A DNA stretch of 64,000 bases from the NCBI RefSeq assembly GCF_000203795.2, contig NW_006281111.1, forward strand, positions 275,201 through 339,200, in the 5' to 3' direction. The translations under genes were made by a program, and so were the position numbers. This document shows positions 38,285 through 49,253 of this stretch, piece by piece (positions within the stretch are counted from its first letter, which is position 1; each line of letters opens with the position of its first letter). Source of the DNA: Batrachochytrium dendrobatidis JAM81. Lineage: Eukaryota; Chytridiomycota; Chytridiomycetes; Rhizophydiales. The notes beneath the pieces are model-generated. The model saw nothing but the letters and a program-made list of their open reading frames with translations, ran no database searches and was not told the origin of the DNA.

Positions 38285-41128
38285 ATGGCCATATTTGAAC
38301 CTGCTGTTGCATTCCATCTACTGCAGACTTTCTCTTCAGATGAATTGACTTTTTTACAGAAAGAACTGTCGGATCATCTGGCTGAACATCAGATTCAATC
38401 TCCTTCTTTCGACCAAATCGTCAGTCTAACCCGCAAGATTCAGGCATTCCAACTATCACATAACTCCTCATCGTCATTATCTCCTATTCGTATTCCAACT
38501 AAACTATTTAAAAACACTGCTAAGAACGGTTCCTTGTTTGAAATATTAAAGTCTGCTGCCCTTCAATCTCCGTCTTCTCCTTGGGATAATGCTCGTTTCC
38601 AAGACCCTGCTCAGGCGGATATTGACTGCATGTGTCTGTTAAAGATATCTGAGAATCTGCAGCGATCTGGCCATTGGAAACTACCATTGATTTACTTTGC
38701 AAGCTCGGTGCCTGACCATGTTAGACAAAAGTATATTCCTGCAATATATATGATGCAAGGTATTTCCATGTTATCTGACCTTGATGAATTTGTAAATCCA
38801 TCAGCTTCAATTTTGCTAAAACTACCATTATTAGGATGTGTTTCAGATAAAATGGTCAATCAAGTCACACATGTTATTCAAGGTGATGATTGCATTGACG
38901 AGGAAGATGATCGAAATATCTACTTTAGAACACTGGAAATGAAGGACGAATTTTGCTTACTGCACTACTGGTAAGAGTTGTTTGAACCAGTTTTTGAATG
39001 GTTTCTGGCTTATTGGTTCCAACATTTATGTTTTCAAAATGCATAGGTTTTTACCCGACTCTGCTGATGTATGGGTTCCAAGAAGTAGCAGCGAATTTTC
39101 AGATCCAGAGGTATACACATTATGTGGCTATAGTTTCTCATAATTGACCCACCTTTATTCAGATATACTGTTGTTACTTTGCTATCATTTTCAGGAACAT
39201 CAAGATCACGAAGAACCATTCGTTGTAACTGTTCGATGGATCAAGGACACCATCAAGTTTCGAGAATGGATGGTGAATTCCATTGTTTGACTATTCATGA
39301 CTGTATTTACAATGCCATTTTTGCTAATCCATCGTTTTTCAATACGGATCAATAACGCTGCTGCTAATCAGAATGAAGATGATTATGAGATTGACAATCC
39401 AGATGAACTATCCGATGTTTCGTCTGCATGTGCTGAATTACAAACTTCACACGAAGAAGTTCAGAATGAACCCATCAACGATATACTTAATACAGAGGAG
39501 CTACAATCAGACCAACAATTCTACGAAGATTTCAATTGCCCGGATACTTTTGAAGCTACTGAGCTTAATGATGATCAGGACTATAAAATTGATTCTGGTG
39601 ACGAGGATATAGATGGCGACAATCGCGATTTATTTCAATCCGATAATGCGTTGTTGGGTCATGGTTTGAATTTCAAAATGACTCAAAATGACTACTATGA
39701 TTCTACCTTGCAGTACCACGATTTGTTCATCTGGCGAGTTGCAACAACAAATTTGGATCGTCGTCTTCAAGTAAAAGTAAAACGACACGAGTATGAGCCT
39801 TGGCCTAATGGAGTATTGCTTAATATCTCCTTACCCGCCATGCTTCGTCGAAAAGATCATATTCACAGTACAAACACTACACCATCTTCCAAGAGCAAGC
39901 TACCTGCCTGGTTCTCTGCAGAAAGTGTTCATGAAATAGAGTCTCAGGCATTTCATGACATAGAAATGTATACGTTAATTAGAAATCAGATTTTGGATAT
40001 AGCGCACAACTCCTCTGAAAAAGTTTGTATTGTCGATTGCTGCAATCAAATTCAATCTGATACTATGTATGTTGCACTGGTACATGCGTTTCTTGAATAT
40101 CACAACATTATAAATACAAAGGTATTATATGCTGGATCATTGTACACTGTTTACGTATTTTTGATTTTGTAGCTAATCAGACTACCATACAATTGATTCT
40201 ACAGAGCTCTGACAACTCTGAGCCAACTGCATCGTCGGTAGCAGATATACCTTTATTGCGTGGCGATACATACTTGCTTCTTGCATCAACAACGCCGTCG
40301 GATCCAGAAAAACTAATATATGATCAGCAATACAAAGATCTTTTTCCGTCACCCCCACTAGCAACTCCGTATTGGAAAAGTTTCTGTGCTGTGTGCAATG
40401 CAGATAGCTCAAGTTTAAGTTATCACTGTGTCAAATTAGATGGATTTTCCATTTGTCGCGAGTGTTTTGTTTCTGGGCGATATCCATCCGATTTTTCAAG
40501 CAATAGTTTTGTACGACTTCATGGTTTACGATGCGACTCGGAAATACCAGATCAACCTACTTGGTCAGATGAAGAAACTTTACGGCTTTTAGATGCTATA
40601 CATTTGTATGGATTTCAATGGAGTTTAGTTGCCGACGCTGTACAAACTAAATCAAAAACAGAATGTATCGAGTATTTTTTGCAGCTGCCTATAGGCGAGT
40701 TACCAACATCCAATTTGTGCGGTGCACCTACTAATTTTGAAGCAGCCGATAAACCAACCCAGCGGAACTTGGATGAGCTTAAACTTTTAGCTCAGCAAAT
40801 AATTGGAGATGCGCCAAATCCACTCATGTCATTGATTCACTTGCTTTCTGTTGCCGTACAACCCGTGTTGGCATCTGAAGCTGCCCATGCTGCCATTCAG
40901 GCTATGTTTGGAACTGCTGACTATCCTGTGCAAAATTCAAAGCATGATATTCATCAACTATCAATGACTGCAACAGTGGAAGCTTTGCGTAGTGCATTGG
41001 ATTTTGCTGACAGACTTGTAAAAAAAGACGAAGCTACTCTTGAAATTTTAGTGCATGAATTGACAGAATTACAGTTGCAACGAATTCAACTGAAATTGAA
41101 TCATCTTGAAAATATATATCATATGTAG
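38285..41128 (+). CDS. SWI/SNF-type chromatin remodelling subunit Swi3/Rsc8 (SMARCC family)
   Basis: This is a scaffold subunit of SWI/SNF-class remodelling complexes in the nucleus. The N-terminal module (38285-39300) carries the SMARCC-specific region ending LLHYW / FLPDSADVWVPRSSSEFSD and FVVTVRWIKDTIKFREWM (BRCT/chromo-like). An acidic linker follows. The SWIRM domain (about 39900-40120) has LPAWFSAESVHEIESQAFHD, YTLIRNQILDIA and ALVHAFLEYHNIINT. The next exon has a ZZ-type zinc finger (CAVCNADSSSLSYHC, CRECF), then a SANT domain (TWSDEETLRLLDAIHLYGFQ, WSLVADAVQTKSKTECIEYF). A C-terminal helix ends at 41128. Introns at about 38971, 39110, 39280 and 40122. It is the sole Swi3-like gene in view, so Swi3 and Rsc8 cannot be told apart. 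Confidence 0.9.
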
Positions 41129-41174
41129 CTTATTTCTATTTTTTAATCGGACGTAATGGTCTGATAAATTTGAT

Positions 41175-41718
41175 TTGCCATCATATTCACGTAAAATAAA
41201 ACATTTATTTATCTTGTTTTGAACTAGACCATGGTTAAATACTCGTTGCATTTTTCTATTAAAAATTGACTATGTATTCAATAAACACAACTTCCACTAT
41301 ATGATACACACAATCAACCTATAGTTTTAAACTGAGATTGTCCTTTTTTACATGCATTGCACAATCACTAGATTCACTCATTACAATCCAGATATTGCAT
41401 TCGATTGTTTTCAATCAAACCTGTACAACCTTCTGTATTATAGAATTACATATATTGTGCACCAATTCAAACAAACAGAGATTTCAATCTCGGCAATACA
41501 ATGGTTGTTCCCATCAATCACCCAATGTTTGGTTTCAATGAAAGGAGAGTTGAAGATTAAGCAACTCAGATTTACTGAAACTGTGACGTAAACATTTGTT
41601 CAGTTATTTTGATGCTGATTGCTACAGAAACCCCAAAAACATAATGTTGTCCAGTAAATTTGGTAGATTAGCAGTCTAATGTGACTTTTAGTGGTCCATC
41701 TACATGAATATGGCTATA
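41175..41718. mobile_element. Long MITE copy with both ends
   Basis: The left end is TTTGCCATCATATTCACG then TAAAATAAAAC. The right end from the other strand is CTATAGCCATATTCATG then TAGATGGACCAC. The 544-bp body includes the block (about 41330-41715) that is nearly identical, inverted, to 6616-7010. The 79-residue ORF at 41352-41591 has no recognisable family and is probably fortuitous. The element lies between the convergent SWI3 and carnitine acetyltransferase genes. Confidence 0.8.
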
Positions 41719-41916
41719 GGATAGATAGCAGATCGAGTTGAAAAATCAAATTTGGTACAAATCCATAATATAAATGACAGCAGTATTTCCACTACACATT
41801 GTATTGATCAGCATACTTTAAAAATTCAGAAGAACATCAGATAATCTATTCATTTAGCACAAATCATTTTTCCCGTACAAAGCTGATTTATTGATAAACT
41901 TTATCATGAATACTAA

Positions 41917-44658
41917 TCAGTTTTGCTTACCCAAACCATTCTTGTACCGTGCAGCAATAACCTTTTGATTGGACCGATATGTGTTGCTTAGTTCTTGCAT
42001 TTTTTTAAAGATATTAGCATCCTTTTTTTCCTTTTTATGTTTTTCAAGCCAGCCGTATCCCCAAACCTCAGTTCTAATCACAAGATAAAAACCAGTAGCA
42101 GTTAGTATTAACTTTCAAATCAAAATAAGCAAGATTTGATCAGTCTGTTCAAAATTAGCCAGTTGCATTGAGATATGATGCGTAATACCTTTTTGGAAAG
42201 AGGATTAACATGTCAACCAAAGTACGAGTAATGGTGCTTCGTAGTTTGAACGCATTTGCGGTACGAGAGCTGTTTCGTGAAGAAATTGAAAACTTGATTT
42301 CGTCCGTGTCAATAGCGTAGTTGATTCCATAGCCGTCGGAAGTGGCTGGTCCAAAACCACCATAAAAGAGATCTCCTGGTGACATATTGCTTGTAGAAAG
42401 ATTAAACGTTTGTGAAACAGAAAATCCAGCATCATTAAAAATGCTAGGCTGGGTCTTTTCTTCGTCTGTAAGCATAGATTGCAGTCCAAGCAAATGTCGA
42501 TCAATACCCTGTCCATTTGCTGCTTGCTTCATGTAGCTGGTCTGAGTAGCAATTGCCTTTGAAAAGAGATCGCGCTTATCATCATACTACAAAAATGACT
42601 TAGCAAAAATGGATAACAGATCCATTGTAAATTACCAATGCCCTACATTTTACACATACCAAAATATTGTCATCATCAAATGCTTCCACAAATGCTCGCG
42701 TCTCAGCCGACATGCTACGCACAGTTTCAGTACGACCATGTTTGAATCCTCTTGTTGAAACCGTTTCGTAAACAGCCGAAACTGATCCGCTTTGACGATA
42801 ATATGAAAGTTGAAGAACCAGTTGTATATACGCATCTGGACTCGTTTTAGCAACCTCTTTGATAAAGCGAGATCCATATACATCAGTGTGAAGCAAACAA
42901 CTATCAATAGATGCAGACATAGTTTTAGCCAACTGTATTTCAGTAGAGATACACTGCTGAATCTCATCGTCTATTGTCCAATCAAGTCTTTGTGGTGCTG
43001 GGAGTTGTGTGGTTGTGTTGGCATTCACAGGATCTGTAGCGGGCTCACTAGCGATTATATATATATTTAACATTAATCGCAAGTGATTGAAAAAATCATT
43101 TTCCAGCAAACCACACACAAGTCCGTGTAAAATGATACTTACTGTGAAACAATAAAGCGAATCAGGTTGCCTGGAACAACAGCATCTGCGGAGGCATGCT
43201 AACATTTATAATTTACCAAAGCTTTAGTAATGGGCATTTATATTTAATATCTTGTCAACCGATTTGAACTACCTCGCCATTTACACCAGCCTGGCCGCTA
43301 GACGAAATAATAAACGATATCGCTTTATCAAACCATCTGTTTCTTCCGCCACGATTATGGAACATTTGCAAATGTGATGCATTGACATTATGGAAACTAG
43401 CGTGGTCGTCTAGAGACACTGCAAAAAGAGCCTCGTTTATTGCCTTGAAATTATCTTGGTTGGTAGAGCTTAAACTGCATAGCTTTGAGTATGCCTTGAA
43501 CCATACGTCACGATGAGCAGCAGTCAGAATACAAACAGCTGGTTGTGGAGCTGCTTCTAAACTACTTTGGCCGACTGCATATAATTGTCTTGAGAAAATA
43601 AGCCAAAACCACAATTAATTAATAAGTCGAGTCTTGAAGAATATTTAAAAATAAACTTACCTTTCAATTTCCTTAAGAGAAACACGAGATCCATTCTTGT
43701 CAAGAACCTCGACTTTGTATATTTGGTCTTTTGTCAGTACGATGATGTGAGTAGACCTTGAAGGGTGCTTGGAAATTAAAAGATCTTCATATTTTCCTGG
43801 AACTCTTGTAGTGGAAAACAGATTACGGTATTGATTCATGCACAGTGGAGTAGATCCGCTGTATTCTGGTGGAATCTGCTGACTATTGGAAATATCAAGT
43901 TTAAATGGTCATTAAAAACAATAAATTTTTAAATTAAACACTTGTAAGCACATGTTCAACAAAAAGTATTGTACGTTCGATTCATATTGATAGAGTCTAT
44001 ACCTGTCTAACAGATCTTTAAAAGTCAAGGCATTTGAAATAATTCCAGCAGCACGCTGAATCTGGAATGAACTTAGTACTCCAGACGGAGGATGCTTTTT
44101 TAAGAGATCCACAGGCTGATTTGGAGGCTTGACAAATAAGCACCACCAATTGGAATTGGTTAACAATGATTCACGCCAACCTAAATAGGCTGCTTTGAGC
44201 CAAAAACCCTCCAACCACGAGTTCTAAAAACCAGACAAAATGGCCATTATTGTTTGGTTGAATGCAGCATATTCAGATAGCACTTGTCAGAAACTAGGCA
44301 TGACTCTATTTATAATACAAAATTCACTGCTGTTACGATTAGACTCAACTGGTTCCTTCAGATCATGCTCAATAAGGCGTTCTTGGAGTCGTTCACCAAG
44401 TCCATTAGGGGCAATAAATTCCTTGACTCGAGTCTCTGACTCGCTAAAAAGCTCACTTGAAAGAAGCGGCTTGCAGCTTGAAAGATATTTGTCAGCCAAG
44501 TTTTGCAAAGACGGGATCGGGAGTCGAGGGAGCTTTTCATGATTATCGAATGTTCGAGGAGCACCTGTAGAATTTAGACGTAGTTGTGTTTGCAGAGAAG
44601 CATTGTGTCTATACAAAATAAATCCAATAATATAAATCGATAGATCAGAACAATGCAT
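41917..44658 (-). CDS. CAT2: Carnitine O-acetyltransferase
   Basis: Moves acetyl groups between CoA and carnitine, in mitochondria and/or peroxisomes, so acetyl units can cross membranes. Exon 1 gives LPRLPIPSLQNLADKYLSSC and NGLGERLQERLIEHD. Then come WLEGFWLKAAYLGWRESLLT, QQIPPEYSGSTPLCMNQYRN, FSTTRVPGKYEDLL, AAHRDVWFKAYSKL and RGGRNRWFDKAISFIIS. The catalytic histidine lies across an intron junction: GVNGE / HASADAVVPGNLIRF. Later: AYIQLVLQLSYY, RTETVRSMSAETRAF, QGIDRHLLGLQ and TSDGYGINYAIDTDEIKFSI. It ends ARYKNGLGKQN at 41917. The start at 44658 is the first in-frame Met and reads through a hydrophobic stretch (SIYIIGFILYRH), but a different first exon is possible. No peroxisomal SKL tail is seen. 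Confidence 0.92.
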
Positions 44659-45431
44659 TGGCCATTAAAGAATGCCAATGTTTACAAGATCAAGCAATTG
44701 CCATGTAAAACAACATCCACCAGTGTTTGAAAGGCAATGTTGAGCAATTTATCAAAAGGACAGAAATGCTTTATTTAAAATGCAACTTTCTTAAACACTC
44801 GAGCGCTGATTGGCATGTACGAACCTAATGCATATATATCTGGTTGCGTTGCCTATTGATTTTGGTCGAAACATGTTTTAATTGAACTTGATGAAAAAAT
44901 TGATTTAAATTTCCATTTTTTCGAGATGATGAAAACAGCTGTAAATATAGATCACGTGCTAAAACACAAAGTATAATCAAACAAGACTCGGTCATATCAG
45001 ACAAGGTCGCAATGAACTAGACAGTGAATTGATCCAAGAAAACAGACTTATAGTAAAACCTCAAATTTTTAGAATATATATCTGGTAAGATCAGCACCCA
45101 ATACTTTGCTAAACAATTCCAGACATTGAAAAACAATCAATCTGTAGTAGGAAAGCATAACGAATATTTAACCATTGTTTATTCCGGGGCAAAACAGAGG
45201 AAGTCTGCAAAATAAATTCAAGTTTCATTCTACGTGAATACAGCTGTAAAAATAAATCCGAGTCTAGGTACGATCTTACCAAGATTTGTTCTAGATAGCA
45301 TTGGTTTCGTTGAAAATTCAATCTGTAGTTATCTGATCTACAAACGATTTATTCAATGTATTTATGGCGAATATCCTTCCATTGGCGCTGATGTTTATGA
45401 TACAGTTCATTAGAAATCATTAATGAACACG
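44659..45431. other. Intergenic region with MITE fragment
   Basis: AT-rich. It contains the element end at 45130-45249 and another CAGCTGTAAATA match near 44938 that is too short to call. No ORF with family features. Confidence 0.5.
45130..45249 (-). mobile_element. MITE fragment (one end)
   Basis: It ends TTCATTCTACGTGAATACAG then CTGTAA at 45249. The preceding 100 bp matches 34845-34947. The other end was not found. Confidence 0.65.
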
Positions 45432-45721
45432 TTAGTTGAATCCATGTTTGAATAATGTCTTGAAGATAGAGTTGGCTTCAATCAAAGCAAAAACAGGCAT
45501 GCATCATTGGGGATATCAGAAACAGGCGAGGCCTTGATGGAAGCAGCATTCAAACAACTTACACCCTTGTTGACAGAATCCCACATACGGTCAGAAAGTC
45601 CGTCAAAAGAAAGCTCATAGATAAAGGCAGTGGCAAAGATAGTCGCCATAAAGGACGAACTTTTTTTGAAAAAGGCTGCACAAACGGTGTGTTGGAGTAG
45701 TGCATGGCAATGGTAAGACAA
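45432..45721 (-). CDS. QCR9: Cytochrome bc1 complex subunit 9 (Qcr9/UQCR10-like)
   Basis: This is a small single-pass subunit of respiratory complex III. The core reads FFKKSSSFMATIFATAFIYE then LSFDGLSDRMWDSVNKG, matching the family pattern of an FF(K/R)R start, one membrane helix with a conserved TI..G/A segment, FD, and W/Y....N.GK. Two 3' ends are possible. One reads through to a TGA near 45482. The other uses an intron (45476-45564) after AACAAGG and ends NSIFKTLFKHGFN at 45432. The 5' end is also uncertain: a CAG acceptor at 45676-45678 may precede FFKK, with the first exon upstream, or the ATG at 45721 is used. Length about 55-80 residues. Confidence 0.65.
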
Positions 45722-46724
45722 TATACCAGAATAGGAAGAGCATAAAATCAGTTAGTAAGATGAAATAGTCATATACCAACAGTTACACTATATCAATAGC
45801 CATGTATAGAGTAAATCTTCAAGTCGAGCAACTCAACTATTGTAAATGAGCTTCTGCATTTCGAATAGATGCCAATGTCAGAAAAACGGTTGCCTGAAAA
45901 ATTAAATTTAAATCAGATTTTTGGCCAAAAATAGTGTCATAGGGCACAAGATGGTCAAAACTGCCTAAATCCAACCAGTTGTAGCATGTTGTCTATGTGA
46001 ATAGATTGGAATATATCAGTCGAAACTCTATTTCAATGCAATCACTTCAAGATAAATACAAAAGTACTTTATTTTGCGTGAATACAACTGTAAGCAATCA
46101 TCAAGAGAGTAATATTTTTATACCAAAAATATGTGCTGATTTGTGCCATTTGTCTGGCATTTCATTTTATACTTTTGAGCTCGATTTGCATGACATCTCC
46201 TACTGCAACATCAACATCTGAACCGTGTCTTGTACAAGATACCCTATGTAAGGCAATAGCCGTATATAAAAACAACTGAGAATATTGAACAACTACCAAA
46301 GCGTTTTGGTTTTAAAACTAAATGCTTATTCCACTACTATCTCTAGCACTATCAGGCTTAGATATTCAAATACAAAATGTCATTGCTGCACTGCTGGATT
46401 GCACCCCTTCAGACCCAATATCATTTATATCAGATTAGTTGAGTATCAAACTGTAGAGTGTTTTAAATGCTTATCATGTAGTACTTATGAGATAAATGTG
46501 TGCATGCATAGTTTTTTTCATGCAGCCCATGGATCTGCTACAATGCTTCGTGCATACAGACTAATCTGTCAAACGAACTGGGCAAAATCTACTGCAATAT
46601 CTAATATTGGTAGAGCATTTGAGATTTTAATTACTCCAGGTAGAATTACCACTGTTGAGCATTGGGTAGATCCAATATTGTTGAGTAGATTTACATATGC
46701 AATCTGATGTTGCTGTTTTACTTT
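45722..46724. other. Region with MITE fragment and no confident gene
   Basis: It includes the element end at 45990-46093. Part may hold the 5' exons of the unidentified gene at 46725-47418: the open stretch 46285-46707 contains MLRAYRLICQTNWAKSTAIS, but no family or clear splice path ties it in. Confidence 0.35.
45990..46093 (-). mobile_element. MITE fragment (one end)
   Basis: It ends TTTATTTTGCGTGAATACAA then CTGTAA at 46093. Its interior (CAATCACTTCAAGATAAATA) resembles 59860-59900. The other end was not found. Confidence 0.55.
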
Positions 46725-47418
46725 AACGCACTAAAGGACTTGGACTGGGCGCAAAAGACTGCCGAGAATTCTTGTCGTTTTTTTGCTGGTATGGACTGTA
46801 TTGTGTTGTATTAAAAATGCTTGCGACTAATAAAGCTACAATTAACCATTATTTTTAAAGCAGCCGCTCTACTTGTATCTCGACTGGTGATATCGAAAGT
46901 ATTAGATATTCACTGGCAAAATGGACAGTTTCTTATCTTGATAAAGGACAAATGGTCACATTAGGCGACTTTATTGTACTTGTAGTATATCATACATTTA
47001 TCCAAGGTAAACTCATTGTTTAACCTGCCAAGGTTGCTAAAGAAATCACGTTAGCCTAATAGACTCTGACCACCATCACCAAATATATAGATTTTCTTTG
47101 CAAGATTAAGCAAGAGCTAAAAACTTACCATCCTCAACAAACTATAAGTAGAAATGCTATCCTTGATATTATGGAGGATGTTTTTCGGATCGAACAACGA
47201 GATGCGTACGTTTCGAGTTTTGTATATTTAAGCTTCAATGTGTAAATACTAATTTGTTTGGGCACACATTGAACAACAGACTTTTTGAGACTCGATACGA
47301 TTTGTATTTGGCAATATCCCAATCATTTGATTTGAGCGCGCAACATAATCAAGCCTCCAATATTTCTTTTGAGGAAGTATTGGCTGAAGTCGAGTGTGCG
47401 ATCCAGCATATGCAATGA
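46725..47418 (+). CDS. Unidentified multi-exon gene (3' part)
   Basis: A consistent splice path can be read. An exon at about 46738-46786 (LGLGAKDCREFLSFFC) joins at a phase-2 GT-AG intron to SRSTCISTGDIESIRYSLAK, WTVSYLDKGQMVTLGDFIVL and VVYHTFIQ. A second intron (about 47009-47087) leads to DFLCKIKQELKTYHPQQTIS and RNAILDIMEDVFRIEQRDA. A third leads to LFETRYDLYLAISQSFDLSA and ends EEVLAEVECAIQHMQ, stop 47416-47418. It looks like a mostly helical protein. I recognise no family and no function. The 5' end lies upstream, possibly in 46285-46707, and was not resolved. Confidence 0.5.
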
Positions 47419-47668
47419 ATATTAAATTTTGCCATCAATCCGTAGCGTTGATAACTCTTAAAATATATAACTAAAGCAGTAGTTCAACTACGTTTTGATG
47501 ATTTTCGAAGCATAGAAATGTAGAGATTCGTTTGTTTCCCTATGGTTTCCACAACTGCAAGAGCTAACGTCCTGCTGAAGAAATAAAAACTAATCACGTG
47601 TTCTGATGAGAAAATGTTGAGTGATTTTTGATTAAATGCGAGTTTACTTTTGAATATATTCGCTTGTA

Positions 47669-49208
47669 ATGACCAAAATAGAGCAAGAGCTCTCCACCAA
47701 CGAACGGGAGTTTGTTGTCAAAGCCATTCAGTCTGGAATTCGCACAGATGGTCGCACTTCCAACACTATTCGCAACATCAAGATCACTTTAGGACCGCAG
47801 CTGGGATTTGCGCAGGTTCAACTTGGCAAAACAAGGTATTTTAACAAACAACAGCCATGGCTTTCTTAAATAAACAATATAATATTCCATTATAGTAAAT
47901 ATAATCAGCAATGATGGTCAATGATCCATCACTATGCAGCAAAACTAAATACTAAGCACATTGTATTCATCTCGTTGGTATATCTTGAAGAATCATGTCC
48001 ACTGTGTCGTGCGAGATTGTTCGTCCCTCGTCAGGAAACCCAAGTGATGGTGTAATTCACTTCAACACGGAATTTAGTCCCATGGCTTCGCCAGCCTTTG
48101 AGGTAGACAGCACTAGTGAAAATGAAATTCTTATTAGTAGAATGCTTGAAAAGGCTTTAAGACGGGCACGTGTAGTTGATACCGAAGGTTTATGCATTGT
48201 AGCTGGTGAAAAGGTATGTTCAAGACTCTTGTCGCCTTCATGATCATAAGTTTATCACGTCATCGTACATGCAGTTATATCGATTCAATTCATAAGGATC
48301 ATTTTCAACTTTTTGATTAATGCATTACAATTTTGAATATTTAGGTTTGGGCAATTCGAGTTGATATTCGTGTGTTGAATCATGAAGGAAATATCTTGGA
48401 CTGTGCCTGTATTGCTGCAATGTGTTCGCTACTGCATTTCAAACGACCAGACGTTACTGTTATTGGAGAAGATGTGACTATTGTAAGTCAATCAGCGATG
48501 TTGAAGCAAATGGATATATCCAACGCTTGATGCTTTTGTCACATTGAACAAAAAACAAGACATGATTTTGTCGAGAATGATTGCGGATAGATACGACATG
48601 ATACTCATTCATCTGCTTTGCCGTGTTATATAGCATACGTTGGAAGAAAAGAACCCAATCGGTTTGAATATTCATCACATCCCAATCTGTGTTACATTTG
48701 CTTTTTTTCACCAAGGGTATGTGCATTTTAGCTACTACATTTTACATATTTACCAAATCTATCGGACTGTTTGTAAGCTAACGTTTTTATCTTTCCACTA
48801 AATCTCAAATTAAATAATTATAAATACAGAGAGTATCAGGTCATTGACCCATCGCTCCTTGAAGAGCAAGCACAGGACGGTGATATGACTATTGTAGTAA
48901 ACATTCATCGTGAGCTCTGCACACTTAGTAAAGCAGGAGGAACTCCAATATCTCCAGAACAAGTGATTCATTGTGCAAATGTTGCGGCAATCAAGTCTGC
49001 TGACATAACCCAGCTGATTAGACAGGCAATCCTTGAGGTATTGTATTGACTCGCTAGTGTGCTGTTAAACATTGATAAATTGTTTTATTGAATATCTGTT
49101 TTGGTTTGGTGTCTTTGATAGGATACCCAAAAGTGTCAGACACAGAAAAAAAGTCTTGCTTCTACAGAGACTAATTCTCTTGGACATACTAGCATTGAAA
49201 CAAATTAG
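47669..49208 (+). CDS. RRP45: Exosome complex component RRP45 (EXOSC9)
   Basis: This RNase PH-like ring subunit of the RNA exosome acts in rRNA and mRNA 3' processing and decay. Exon 1 starts at 47669: MTKIEQELSTNEREFVVKAI, SGIRTDGRTSNTIRNIKITL, GFAQVQLGKTR. Then TVSCEIVRPSSGNPSDGVIH, FNTEFSPMASPAFEV, ALRRARVVDTEGLCIVAGEK, VWAIRVDIRVLNHEGNILDC and HFKRPDVTVIGEDVTI. Later exons give EKNPIGLNIHHIPICVTFAF and VIDPSLLEEQAQDGDMTIVV. The 'RxDGR' and 'VDTEGLCI' motifs are specific for the Rrp45 branch. The end is LGHTSIETN, stop at 49206-49208. Four or five GT-AG introns. It converges on the myosin gene with a 45-bp gap. Confidence 0.95.
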
Positions 49209-49253
49209 GATTAATAAATGGCGGAAACTTTGATATTTCCGACCAATCAAGTT

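Noticed and set aside
41352..41591. 79-85-residue ORF shared by two MITE copies (also 6744-7001)
   Set aside because: Conservation follows from DNA identity of the element. There is no recognisable domain and other copies lack the frame, so I do not call it a transposase or gene.
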